This document shows, piece by piece, positions 1 through 8,481 of a stretch of 45,200 nt of DNA; the first letter of the stretch is position 1, and the number at the start of each line of letters is the position of its first letter. Below the pieces are notes generated by a model. It saw nothing but the letters and a program-made list of their open reading frames with translations, ran no database searches and was not told where the DNA came from. Source of the DNA: Chloroflexota bacterium (lineage in GTDB: Bacteria > Chloroflexota > Dehalococcoidia > Lucifugimonadales > UBA826); assembly GCA_003228105.1 (NCBI GenBank), contig QGNN01000011.1, positions 1 through 45,200 on the forward strand, in the 5' to 3' direction. The position numbers were made by a program, and so were the translations under genes.

Positions 1-625
1 CGACGGCATCTCTAAAAATATCAATGAGGGTTTCTATATGCGGAATTAACCATTTTGGAGCTACTTGATCTGTCGTGCCAGACCCAGCAAAAGAACCTCC
101 CCCGAATGTAGCACTCTGGCCGGGGAGTAAAGCATTAGGTTTTAGAGCCGTAAATCCTTTGCTTTTAACTTCCTTACCCAGCCTAGTAACATCATCCCAA
201 GTCTCTATAGGCGGCGTCCCTAGAATATCTGTATGCCTAATCCTGCTCGAACCACAGTAAGACCAATAAACTCTCACTTTATCTCTAGTTGGTCCGCCGA
301 ATAGCTCGGCCACAGATATATTTAATGATTTAGCTTTAATATCAATAAAAGCGCAATCCAGCCCTGCTAAGGCCTTGGCAGCTATCCCGCCTTTACTAGC
401 TTTTGTCCCTATATACATTTCTTGAAATCTCATTTCAAAGGCACATGGGTCTTTGCCAATTAAAACAGGTTTCAAGTCCCTGATAACACCTTCAATCCCG
501 TGCGGCGATTTTCCAGCACTACATTCTCCCCAACCTGTAATGCCTTCATCAGTTTCAATTTTAACAAAGGTCCAGGGACGCTAACCAGCATCCACTATCG
601 AGGTGTCTATATTAGTTATTTTCAT
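1..625 (-). pseudogene. Mandelate racemase/enolase-superfamily gene, interrupted by TAG; 3' end outside window
   Basis: The minus strand reads from an ATG at 625 to the window edge in one frame, broken only by a TAG at 583-581 (codon 15). The product begins MKITNIDTSIVDAG, then the stop, then RPWTFVKIETDEGITGWGE, a typical enolase-superfamily N-terminal capping domain. It continues with GLDCALIDIKAKSLN and VAELFGG, and the start of the barrel with a KGFTALKPN strand. Family members normally have Trp at the stop position (GWRPWTFVKIETDEG), so one TGG-to-TAG change explains the lesion. These enzymes abstract a proton alpha to a carboxylate, usually as sugar-acid dehydratases or racemases; the substrate is unknown. 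No good restart codon lies between the TAG and the conserved N-terminal strand, so a working protein is doubtful unless the stop is suppressed or is a sequence error. Confidence 0.8.
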
Positions 626-742
626 TAAATGTTCTCCTGATTAGCGGTAGTTAATCTTATTTGTGAATTTAACAAATTTCTCGACGGAAATACATTTCTG
701 TCTATTTATGAACCGCTCTTCCTGCTACAAGGTATAACAATT

Positions 743-2011
743 TCACCGGGCTAGTTCGCTACCACATCCAGTACAAAATCGTTCCGGATTTCTGAAACTC
801 ATTCCACAGCCAGGACACACATTTCCAAAATTTGATCCCCGGTGTCGTTTACCGTTCAAAAATAGGCCTATAAAAGTAGCTCGTACAAAATACCGATAAG
901 TTACTAAGCAAACCCCGGCAGTAAAAGTTGTTGCTATAAAAAATTTAATTTCTGGGTATATTGGCCACCCAAACATGAGGAATGTCGTAAATGTAACGAC
1001 AGGCAAATGAATCAGATACATCCAATATGAACCATCTGATATAAATCGGGAAAAACCATTATAAGAACCAAATTTGTCTTCCGCCAGACCAATGAATCCC
1101 ATTGAAAACAAAACGGCACCAATAATTTCCATACTATACCGTGTCAGTACAAATAGACTTAAATCCTGAGTTTGGTTTTCTCCTATCCGCGTTTGATAAA
1201 TCACCTCAGCTATATCTTTGACCACTCTCATATCCAATGCTATATACAAAGAAAAGATGAGAGTAGCGATTAATAAATAGTATTTCCATTCCTTTTTTAT
1301 AAAAGAAAGCAAAGAGGGGTTTTTATATAAGCTAAACCCAAAAAGGAAATATAGCCCGCTACCTAAGGGGTTTATTATTAGCTCTCCTCCTGCCCATAAA
1401 TTAGTGATTCCGCATGCGAGCATAAATCCAATTGGGCATTTAGATTTAAAAATAATTATTGCTGTAACATTTTTAAGTTTATAAAAAAATGAGGTTAATA
1501 CCTCCAGCCCCTCGCCGTTTAGTAGGCGCATCAAAGCAACAAGGAATTTTCCGGGCATTCGAAATAGGATCGAAAATAGGACAAATATTAAGAGGTGCCA
1601 TAAAAACTACAAATGAAAAGGCTGGCCTGTATTCGAGTAGAAAAAGTAAAATTCCCCGGTTCGTCCATATTTCCAAATCCAAGGTAGTGTTAGACCCATA
1701 ACAGGAAAAAATACCGCGATAGGTAGCCCAACTCGCAAAGCCCGGTTATTACACCAAAACATCCAGGACTTACGGGTAATAATCAAATTAGCAAAAAATC
1801 CGGCTAATATGAAAAATACTGGCATTCGCCACATATGGATGAATTCAAAAACAATTTTTATCGGATATGAAGAACTATTATCAGAAGGCCAAATGGCTGA
1901 AGGCATCCCCGGTATATATGGAAGGGCAGCATGCAGGGCTATTCCCAAAACCATGGCAATGCCCCTCAGGGCATCTAGTCCATGATACCGTGCCGTTGAA
2001 GTAGTCATCAT
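743..2011 (-). pseudogene. Acyltransferase-3 family membrane protein with C-terminal zinc ribbon, interrupted by TAG
   Basis: Two open segments, 2011-1607 and 1606-743, lie in the same frame and are separated only by a TAG at 1609-1607 (codon 135). The N-terminal part carries the acyltransferase-3 signature YHGLDALRGIAMVLGIALHA, with the conserved Arg and His. The stop interrupts what would read PFHL-W-FLWHLLIF; this HLWFL motif is typical of the family, so a TGG-to-TAG change is again the simplest cause. About ten hydrophobic membrane segments follow. The last 30 residues hold CPGCG and CTGCG, a double-CxxC zinc ribbon not usual in this family. Such proteins transfer acyl groups from acyl-CoA to envelope glycans or lipids; the acceptor here is unknown. 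The second segment has an internal ATG (1558) but would lack the catalytic His. Confidence 0.8.
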
Positions 2012-2032
2012 TGACCTTCGGAATCAGCCGCC

Positions 2033-2530
2033 TTATTTTGAGAAAGGAGGTTCAAAGGCAAACTTGCCTGATTGCCCTCCTGATTTGGTGGCAAGCCATA
2101 CCCTGAAATTCATACCCCTATCGACAGCTTTACACATATCGTAGATCGTGAGTGCGGTTACAGAGGCTCCTGTCAATGCCTCCATCTCAACCCCCGTTTT
2201 ACCATTAGTTTTAACGGTGGATGCGATTTTTACGCTATTATTTTCTTCATCTAATTGAATATCAACCTTTACCTGACTGATTGGTAAAGGGTGGCACAAT
2301 GGTATCAATTTGGAGGTCTCCTTTGCAGCCATTATTCCAGCGATGCGGGCCGTGGCTATCACATCTCCTTTATCAAAAGAATTGTTCCGAATCAGAGCAA
2401 TAGTTTCTCCTTGCATATAAACTTCGGCTTTCGCCTCGGCAATTCTCTCAGTGTTTGGCTTTGATCCCACATCAACCATATTGGCGGTGCCGGTTTCATT
2501 AACATGCGTTAATTTTTTTTCTTTAGCCAC
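2033..2530 (-). CDS. moaC: Cyclic pyranopterin monophosphate synthase MoaC
   Basis: MoaC converts the MoaA product (a 3',8-cyclo-GTP) into cyclic pyranopterin monophosphate, the first stable intermediate of molybdenum cofactor synthesis. Signature segments are NMVDVGSKP, KGDVIATARIAGIMAAK, LIPLCHPLPIS (catalytic His), GVEMEALTGASVTALTIYDMCKAVD (acidic pair and Asp/Lys near the active site) and KSGGQSG near the C-terminus. The open frame extends upstream to 2620 inside rnhA, but I prefer the GTG at 2530. It has AGAGGAG six bases upstream (2543-2537), lies past the rnhA stop, and gives 165 residues, the usual family length. It is last in the minus-strand run rdgB-moaA-rnhA-moaC. The start is the only uncertain point. 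Confidence 0.93.
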   Translation of the reverse strand: MAKEKKLTHVNETGTANMVDVGSKPNTERIAEAKAEVYMQGETIALIRNNSFDKGDVIATARIAGIMAAKETSKLIPLCHPLPISQVKVDIQLDEENNSVKIASTVKTNGKTGVEMEALTGASVTALTIYDMCKAVDRGMNFRVWLATKSGGQSGKFAFEPPFSK

Positions 2531-2561
2531 TTTTGGCTCCTCTGATGTAAGTATTATGCTG

Positions 2562-2990
2562 CTATCTTTCTTTAGCCACTTTTGAGGCTTCTCCATACGC
2601 CAATTGGTCGGCTTCTTCATTAAAACGATCTCCAGAATGGCCTTTCACCCATTCCCACTCAACATTCCGAAGCCTTACCTCGTTATCTAACAAGGGCCAT
2701 AAATCTTGATTTTTCTTTCTCTTCCAATTCTTTGTCATGGTATTTATTACGTATGTTGAATCAGAAAAAATTTTCACATCGGCATTTCTAGGAATAGTTC
2801 TCAAAGCTTCAACCACCGCCATGATCTCCATCCTGTTGTTGGTGGTGTTTTCTTCTGATCCCTGAAGTTGTTTCTTTTCTCCATTTTCAAAAATGACGGC
2901 CCCCCAGCCACCGGGACCAGGATTTCCCAAGCATGCCCCATCGGTGTATATGACTATCCGGGGTTCTCCTAGGTTTTTACTAGCCTCCAA
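2562..2990 (-). CDS. rnhA: Ribonuclease HI
   Basis: RNase HI cleaves the RNA strand of RNA-DNA hybrids (R-loops, primers) in the cytoplasm. The 142-residue product has the complete DEDD active site: Asp17 in YTDGACLGNPG, Glu55 in NNRMEIMAVVEAL, Asp77 in FSDSTYVI, and Asp128 in HSGDRFNEEADQLA. The start is a TTG at 2990 overlapping the last codons of moaA by 11 bases, which suggests translational coupling; no ATG precedes the first strand. The C-terminal residues EASKVAKER come from a short sequence repeated 49 bases downstream at the start of moaC, so the tail may have been remodelled by a local duplication. The stop is TAG. Confidence 0.93.
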   Translation of the reverse strand: MEASKNLGEPRIVIYTDGACLGNPGPGGWGAVIFENGEKKQLQGSEENTTNNRMEIMAVVEALRTIPRNADVKIFSDSTYVINTMTKNWKRKKNQDLWPLLDNEVRLRNVEWEWVKGHSGDRFNEEADQLAYGEASKVAKER

Positions 2991-3996
2991 TGTGATACAT
3001 CTCTACTTTTTTCCTTTTTACTGTCTCTTCAGACCGTTCTTCGGAATATCGATCCTCTCTCTCTCCCCATATCCCAATGATGGCGTCTTTTATTTGATCA
3101 TCAGTGGATCCATTTCGTAACCACTTCCTTAGGTCAGTCCCTGATTCTGCAAAAAGACAAGTAACAGCTTTCCCTTCCGGAGACAGGCGCATTCGCGAAC
3201 AGTCCCCACAGAATGGCTGGGATACTGAGGAGATGACGCCAAATTCGCCTTCCCCATCCTTATAGCGATATCTTTTGGCAACTTCCCCAGGGTAAGTGGG
3301 ACCTACCGGATCAGCCGGAAATTTTTGTCTTATTAACTCAACAATTTCGTCCGCCGCAACAACCTCTTCCAACTTCCAATCATTCAACGTACCAACATCC
3401 ATGTATTCAATAAACCGAGGAGTATGCCCATTACTCTTGCACCACTCTGCCAAACCCACAACAGTGTGATTATTAACTCCTTTTTGGACAACAGCGTTAA
3501 TTTTGATTGGCTGTAACCCGGCTTCTTTTGCTGCTTTTATTCCATCTAGTACACGGGCTGTGCTAAATCCTCTTCCATTCATCTTCTGAAAAATATCATC
3601 TTCGAGCGAATCGAGGCTTACTGTTATCCGCTGCAACCCTGCGTCTTTTAACTTTTGTGCATACCCGGATAGCAAATAGGCATTTGTCGTCATAGCTAAA
3701 TCTTCAACCCCGTCCACAGCTGCAATCATACCTATCAATTCCTCTATGTTTTGACGTACTAGCGGCTCTCCTCCAGTGATTCTCACTTTTGTGACACCTA
3801 GCTCAACTGCGATATTTACAACGCGAGTGATTTCCTCGAAAGTAAGCAGGTCTGCTCTGGGAAGAAATTCATACCGATCTCCAAAAATTTCAGCCGGCAT
3901 GCAATAAGGGCATCGAAAGTTACAACGATCTGTTACAGAGATTCTTAAATCTCGAAGCGGTCGATTCAACGTGTCGAATATCAGGTTGTTTCCCAT
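2980..3996 (-). CDS. moaA: GTP 3',8-cyclase MoaA (radical SAM)
   Basis: MoaA opens molybdenum cofactor synthesis by radical-SAM rearrangement of GTP. The N-terminal cluster motif is CNFRCPYC (Cys25, Cys29, Cys32), followed by the SAM-binding TGGEPLV. The C-terminal second 4Fe-4S site is CGDCSRMRLSPEGKAVTC. The protein ends in Gly-Gly, the conserved tail required for activity, directly before TAG. That makes this TAG a genuine stop, which matters for judging the in-frame TAGs elsewhere. 338 residues is normal. It follows rdgB by two bases, and the end of rdgB (GAGGAG) can serve as its ribosome binding site. With moaC it implies molybdoenzymes in the cell. Confidence 0.96.
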   Translation of the reverse strand: MGNNLIFDTLNRPLRDLRISVTDRCNFRCPYCMPAEIFGDRYEFLPRADLLTFEEITRVVNIAVELGVTKVRITGGEPLVRQNIEELIGMIAAVDGVEDLAMTTNAYLLSGYAQKLKDAGLQRITVSLDSLEDDIFQKMNGRGFSTARVLDGIKAAKEAGLQPIKINAVVQKGVNNHTVVGLAEWCKSNGHTPRFIEYMDVGTLNDWKLEEVVAADEIVELIRQKFPADPVGPTYPGEVAKRYRYKDGEGEFGVISSVSQPFCGDCSRMRLSPEGKAVTCLFAESGTDLRKWLRNGSTDDQIKDAIIGIWGEREDRYSEERSEETVKRKKVEMYHIGG

Positions 3997-3998
3997 CT

Positions 3999-4634
3999 TT
4001 AGACTCCTCGAAGACTAAATAAATTTTCTGCCATGTATGATGTGGCCTCTCTCATCGCTTTTCCCCTATGGCTAACGGATTCTTTTTCTTGTGAGGTCAA
4101 TTCTGCCAAGGTTCTATTCTTTTCAGGAACAAAAAATAAGGGATCATATCCAAACCCATTTTTTCCTTTCATATTCCTAGTAATACTGCCTTCCATTTTA
4201 CCCTCAAATGTCACCACAGTCTCATCAATAGGGTTCCATAGAGCAACAACACATCGAAACCTAGCCGTTAGTTCATTTCCTGATACCCCGTCTAGCTTTG
4301 TTAATAACAGTTGATTCCTGTCATTGTCATTTTTACCCTGGCCGCCGTAGCGGGCAGAATAAATTCCCGGGAACCCATCTAACGCATCTACTTCTATCCC
4401 GGAATCATCTGCCAGAGTTAATCTGCCGGTTAATTTACCATAGGTCTCAGCTTTCAATATAGCATTTTCTTTGAAAGTTGTTCCTGTTTCCTCTACTTCT
4501 TCAAACACTTTGGCCTGTTTAAGAGAAAGCGGCTGATAGGCACTGTTGAATAACATTCTTCCCATCTCATCCATCTTTCGTGAATTGTGGGTTGCGATCA
4601 CTATATCAATTGGCAGGTTATCAATATTTTCCAT
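3999..4634 (-). CDS. rdgB: dITP/XTP pyrophosphatase (RdgB/HAM1 family)
   Basis: This enzyme hydrolyses non-canonical purine nucleoside triphosphates (dITP, XTP) to monophosphates, keeping them out of DNA and RNA. Family landmarks are the N-terminal IVIATHNSRKMDEM (nucleotide-binding Asn/Lys), LADDSGIEVDALDGFPGIYSARYGG (metal-binding acidic residues), GFGYDPLFFVPE and the C-terminal SHRGKAMRE. The open frame begins at a TTG (4655), but the ATG at 4634 gives 211 residues, close to the family norm, so I chose it; neither has a clear ribosome binding site. It is first in the run with moaA, rnhA and moaC. Its upstream region (4656-4775) is shared with the divergent CoA-transferase genes. Confidence 0.93.
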   Translation of the reverse strand: MENIDNLPIDIVIATHNSRKMDEMGRMLFNSAYQPLSLKQAKVFEEVEETGTTFKENAILKAETYGKLTGRLTLADDSGIEVDALDGFPGIYSARYGGQGKNDNDRNQLLLTKLDGVSGNELTARFRCVVALWNPIDETVVTFEGKMEGSITRNMKGKNGFGYDPLFFVPEKNRTLAELTSQEKESVSHRGKAMREATSYMAENLFSLRGV

Positions 4635-4693
4635 AGGCAAATTATATGCGATCAACGTTTTGATTCATCAAAAATACTTAGTTCAGGCACTTA

Positions 4694-4721
4694 TTCAAAG
4701 AATACTCACCTCCTGTATAAT
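4694..4721 (+). promoter_or_regulatory. Possible sigma-70 promoter for the CoA-transferase pair
   Basis: A perfect TATAAT lies at 4716-4721, with TTCAAA at 4694-4699 as a weak -35 element and a 16-base spacer. It is 55 bases upstream of the proposed start at 4776 and lies in the divergent spacer with rdgB. Assignment is by pattern only. Confidence 0.4.
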
Positions 4722-4775
4722 CGGAATTTCCAAGTATTTTTAACCTGTTAGCCCAACATTTAAGGAGTAAATAAG

Positions 4776-5891
4776 ATAGGTTCCCTAACTGGATATAGAG
4801 TTATTGAGTTTAGTTCGTACCCTGTAGGTTCAATTTTAGGAATGCTATTATCTGACCAAGGGGCCGAGGTAGTTAGAATTGATTCTCCAAAAAATTATCC
4901 TATGCAGTTTGAAGGCCCCGCAAACTCGGTATGGAACAGAGGGAAACAGGTTTTTGAAATAGATGTGAGCGATAACCAGGGACAAGAACAGCTCATTAAT
5001 TACATCAACAATGCTGATGTAATCATCTACGACAAACACCCTGACTCCTATGAAGATTTCGATCTATCTTATAGCTCTCTGGCAAAAGGCAATCCAGGTC
5101 TGATATCTGTTTCCTTGCCCGGGTTTCCAAAAGGACATACCTATGAAGCCCTTCCTCCAGACGAAGGAATTGTGGCTTCGGCTTCAGGAATCTATTCTTT
5201 CAATCCTCCAGGAGAACTTCCAGTTGCGGGAGAAGGGCCATCCTTCCATGGGTTGTCATACGCCAGCACATTTGCTGCCATAACAGCTTCCACAGCCGTA
5301 GTCGCTGCACTTTACCACAGGGCAAAACATGACACTGGTCAGCAAATTACCGTTCCTGTCCATGACGCTATGTACCAAGGCATGGGAGCAGCTCTGGTAC
5401 GACATTCAAAGAGAAGCACCGGAAACCAAGAAGGTCATCCCGTCATAAAAAGATTTTACCAGTGCAAAGACGGGCGATGGGTTAACGTCAATATATCTTT
5501 CCCTAGGTTTTTAAAGCCATTTCTGGCAAGTATTGATCATATCGAATGGTTAGAACAGCTGACTGATATAAACACTCTACTGTCTAATAAAACAGACTTG
5601 AGGCACTGGATCAGCCGATTTGCTGCGGTTTGGCAAAATAAAACCGCCTTAGAGTGGGAAAACATCATGGACGAATTGGGAATTCCAGGAACAATGTGCC
5701 GGGCTATAGACGAATGGATGGATTCTGAACACTCCGTGATCTCAGGGGCCACTATCACTATTGATGATCCTATTTTCGGAAAAATGAAACAGCCGGGAAA
5801 ACTTGTCCGCCTTAATAATCATGATCATGCAAATTTAGACCCTGCCCGTGCCTCACAAATTCAAAAGCCTTCCCCTGAGGTGGAGCGATGA
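4776..5891 (+). CDS. CaiB/BaiF class III CoA-transferase, probable non-catalytic subunit
   Basis: Class III CoA-transferases move CoA between carboxylic acids. The conserved N-terminus, LTGYRVIEFSSYPVGSILG running into MLLSDQGAEVVRID, is encoded from about 4776. No ATG, GTG or TTG exists in that frame between the upstream stop (4761-4763) and the ATG at 4842. AAGGAG (4762-4767) sits eight bases before an ATA at 4776, so the true start is probably ATA or a mutated ATG; starting at 4842 would remove the first strand and helix. From 4776 the product is 371 residues. Where family members have the catalytic Asp, aligned through the downstream GQQI motif, this protein has Ser (SYASTFAAI). It ends in a four-base ATGA overlap with the next, Asp-containing paralogue, suggesting a heteromer like BbsEF. 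Confidence 0.8.
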   Translation: MGSLTGYRVIEFSSYPVGSILGMLLSDQGAEVVRIDSPKNYPMQFEGPANSVWNRGKQVFEIDVSDNQGQEQLINYINNADVIIYDKHPDSYEDFDLSYSSLAKGNPGLISVSLPGFPKGHTYEALPPDEGIVASASGIYSFNPPGELPVAGEGPSFHGLSYASTFAAITASTAVVAALYHRAKHDTGQQITVPVHDAMYQGMGAALVRHSKRSTGNQEGHPVIKRFYQCKDGRWVNVNISFPRFLKPFLASIDHIEWLEQLTDINTLLSNKTDLRHWISRFAAVWQNKTALEWENIMDELGIPGTMCRAIDEWMDSEHSVISGATITIDDPIFGKMKQPGKLVRLNNHDHANLDPARASQIQKPSPEVER

Positions 5892-7084
5892 CTAGGCTAC
5901 CTCTAGCCGGGATCCGGGTTTTAGATTTATGCATTGTTTTGGCTGGACCAACCTGTGGAAGAACTCTCGCACAATACGGTGCTGAAGTAATAAAAGTTGA
6001 CCCTCAGCACCGTCCGCCTCAATTGACTCCCTGGCTAGATGTTGGTAGGGGCAAGCGGAGTGTATCTTTAAACATCACGCACCCAGACGGATTAAATACA
6101 TTTCTTAAATTGGTTGATTCCTCTGACGTTATTTTAGAAGGCTTCAGGAAAGGGGTAACCAATCGATTAGGAATAGGCTATGAACAACTCAAGTCTAGAA
6201 ACCCCAGATTGATCTACGCTTCTATTAACTGTTTTGGCAGATCCGGCCCTTGGGAGTTTAGGCCGGGATTCGAGCAAAACGCCCAGGCCGCCACAGGGGT
6301 TCAGCTGCGAAATAGCGGAGGCAAAGGGCAACCGAGACCGGCTACATTTACCTTAAATGACTACGGAACCGGTATTGCTGCAGGATACGGGGTAATGATG
6401 GCCCTTCTAGAAAGAGAAAAAACCGGGGAAGGTCAGCAAATTGAGGCAGCCTTGTCTTATACCTCCGCTACATTTTCGGGCCCGTATCATGTCACACATG
6501 AAAATTATGTGAGGAATGATATTGGCGGGCCGGGAGCTCGGGGTTTACATGCGTTAAATGGGTTGTATGAGTCTTCAGATAGTTGGATGTTTTTGAGTGT
6601 TTCTTCTAACAAGGAATGGGAAACTCTTTGCAGGATAGAGGGGTTTTCAGGGCTAGGGTTACAGGAAAAGTTTTTCTCATCTGATTTAAGGTGGAAAAAT
6701 GATCTGCTTTTACGTGAAGCCTTAGAAAAAATCTTTGCGGCTAATTCCACCGCATTTTGGATTAGAACCATGAGTTCAATTGGAATTCCTTTGGTGAAAA
6801 ATGTAACAGCAGCTGAAATACATAATGATGAATTCAATCACGAGCGGGGCCTTATCAGAGATAAGGATTATACGAGTTCGGTGGAACTAAATTCCTCATG
6901 GGGCAGCACATCTTGGGCAGGAAATCCCGTGGTTATGTCTGAGACTCCTTTGCAAGACGTATTTCCTCCTATTTTTGGAGGGGATACCGTGGATGTATTA
7001 AAGGAACTTGGATTGACAACAGAGGAAATTGATCGGCTAAGAGAGGCAGGTGCTATTCCTAAGGTTTTACCGATAAAGATATAG
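5888..7084 (+). CDS. CaiB/BaiF class III CoA-transferase, catalytic subunit
   Basis: A 398-residue class III CoA-transferase with the standard opening PLAGIRVLDLCIVLAGPTCGRTLAQYGAEVIKVD split over residues 5-38. Later segments are FRKGVTNRLGIGYEQLKSRNPRLIYASI and the active-site strand TLNDYGTGIAAGYG, where Asp158 is the expected nucleophile that forms the acyl-aspartyl anhydride. It overlaps the preceding gene by ATGA, so the two are translationally coupled. The lyase gene on the opposite strand ends four bases after its TAG stop. The pair plus lyase suggests activation of a dicarboxylic or hydroxy acid as a CoA thioester, but the substrate cannot be read from sequence. Confidence 0.9.
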   Translation: MTRLPLAGIRVLDLCIVLAGPTCGRTLAQYGAEVIKVDPQHRPPQLTPWLDVGRGKRSVSLNITHPDGLNTFLKLVDSSDVILEGFRKGVTNRLGIGYEQLKSRNPRLIYASINCFGRSGPWEFRPGFEQNAQAATGVQLRNSGGKGQPRPATFTLNDYGTGIAAGYGVMMALLEREKTGEGQQIEAALSYTSATFSGPYHVTHENYVRNDIGGPGARGLHALNGLYESSDSWMFLSVSSNKEWETLCRIEGFSGLGLQEKFFSSDLRWKNDLLLREALEKIFAANSTAFWIRTMSSIGIPLVKNVTAAEIHNDEFNHERGLIRDKDYTSSVELNSSWGSTSWAGNPVVMSETPLQDVFPPIFGGDTVDVLKELGLTTEEIDRLREAGAIPKVLPIKI

Positions 7085-7088
7085 TGTG

Positions 7089-8435
7089 CTAATTACCAAT
7101 TAATTCCTTGCTTTTTTGCTCCGCTTTTAATGCAAACGCCTCTGCAAAATAGGAACATAGACCTGTGTATTCTTCTGGATCCAATAACCTTAGTATTTCC
7201 TCCTTAGTTAACTGGCTGGCCACTTCTGGTTCCTCTTGCAAGGTCTGAGAAAATGGCTTCCGTTCATTGACGGATCTTTGAGCTGCCTCATAAACTACAT
7301 CATGCGCCTTTTGTCGACCCATTTTCCAGCCAAGCTCTAGCATGATTCTCTCTGAAAGTATTAGCCCTCCACTAAGATCTAGATTTTGTCTCATCCTATC
7401 GGGAAACACCTTTAAGTCAGAAAATATTTCAACGAGACCTTTTGTGATCTGGCCCATTAGTACGCATGTCCTGTCAATAGCTGAATTTATCATCATACTG
7501 GTAGTCTTATCAGCTTCGTGCTCAGTTTGCATAGCTTCTAGAGACATCGGCACAAATGTCCTAATTTCAGAGGCCCACGCGACTACATCTTGACATAAAC
7601 GAGGGTTTCTTTTCTGGGGCATAGTTGAAGAGCCAACCGCGCCTACAGGAACAGGTTCTTCCACTTCACCAAACTCCTGTTTCATCATGGTATAGATTTC
7701 TCGAGCCATTTTGGTAGAGGTAGCCGCGAGCATGGCAAGAATAGTGATGTATTCAGTCAGATGATCTCCTATCACTCTAGAGGGCATCGTCATGGATCCT
7801 AATCCAAGTTCTTCTCCTATCAGCCTTTGGGTTTCAAGCCCTTCAAGGCCTACAGAAGCCATAGTCCCCGCTCCTCCCCCAAGCATTGCCACAAAAACAC
7901 GTTCTTCGCTTGCTTGCAAACGATCCACATGTCGCATCAACTCGTCTATCCATACAGCGACTTTGTAACCAAAGGTGGCTGGCACAGCATGTTGGCCGTG
8001 TGTTCTTCCTGGCATCGCGTAGTTTTTTGTTGTTTCAGCCAGCTTTCCCAGGATATGAAGCAAACTACCTAGGTCTTCTAGGTAACTGTTATGGCACTTT
8101 TTAATTAATAGCAGTTTTCCTGTCTGTGTTATATTTTGAGTCGTGGCACCCCAATGTATATATCCGCCTGCTTCCTCGCCACATATTCGGTCTAGCTCCC
8201 AAATTAAAGGAACCAGGGGATGCCCTGTTTTATCCAATCCATCATAAACATTTTGTATATTCAGAAGATCCAGCTTAGCTTTTTGCGATATTATCTCGGC
8301 GGCTTTGTTGGGAATAATTCCTTGGCTTGCCTGGGCTCTTGCAAGGGCTGCTTCCACATCTAAATAGGACTGAAAAAGGTTAGACTCACTGAACATTTCA
8401 CTAACTGCTGTCTTGTTTTTAATGTAAGGTGCCAT
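7089..8435 (-). CDS. Argininosuccinase/fumarase-superfamily lyase (PurB- or PcaB-like)
   Basis: A 448-residue lyase of the aspartase/fumarase superfamily, soluble and tetrameric in known members. It shows all three conserved regions: GYIHWGATTQNITQTG, PGRTHGQHAVPATFGYK (catalytic His) and the signature VGSSTMPQKRNPRLC containing the mobile catalytic Ser loop. Members cleave C-N or C-O bonds with release of fumarate or, in the PcaB branch, cycloisomerise carboxymuconate. The MPQKRNP variant and genome context (next to CoA-transferases, not purine genes) make purine biosynthesis only one option. The gene converges on the CoA-transferase pair. GAGGAG precedes the ATG at 8435 by about a dozen bases. 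Confidence 0.85.
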   Translation of the reverse strand: MAPYIKNKTAVSEMFSESNLFQSYLDVEAALARAQASQGIIPNKAAEIISQKAKLDLLNIQNVYDGLDKTGHPLVPLIWELDRICGEEAGGYIHWGATTQNITQTGKLLLIKKCHNSYLEDLGSLLHILGKLAETTKNYAMPGRTHGQHAVPATFGYKVAVWIDELMRHVDRLQASEERVFVAMLGGGAGTMASVGLEGLETQRLIGEELGLGSMTMPSRVIGDHLTEYITILAMLAATSTKMAREIYTMMKQEFGEVEEPVPVGAVGSSTMPQKRNPRLCQDVVAWASEIRTFVPMSLEAMQTEHEADKTTSMMINSAIDRTCVLMGQITKGLVEIFSDLKVFPDRMRQNLDLSGGLILSERIMLELGWKMGRQKAHDVVYEAAQRSVNERKPFSQTLQEEPEVASQLTKEEILRLLDPEEYTGLCSYFAEAFALKAEQKSKELIGN

Positions 8436-8481
8436 CTCTTCTATTTATCTCCTCAACTGTATAAATCTACTAATGTCCAAA

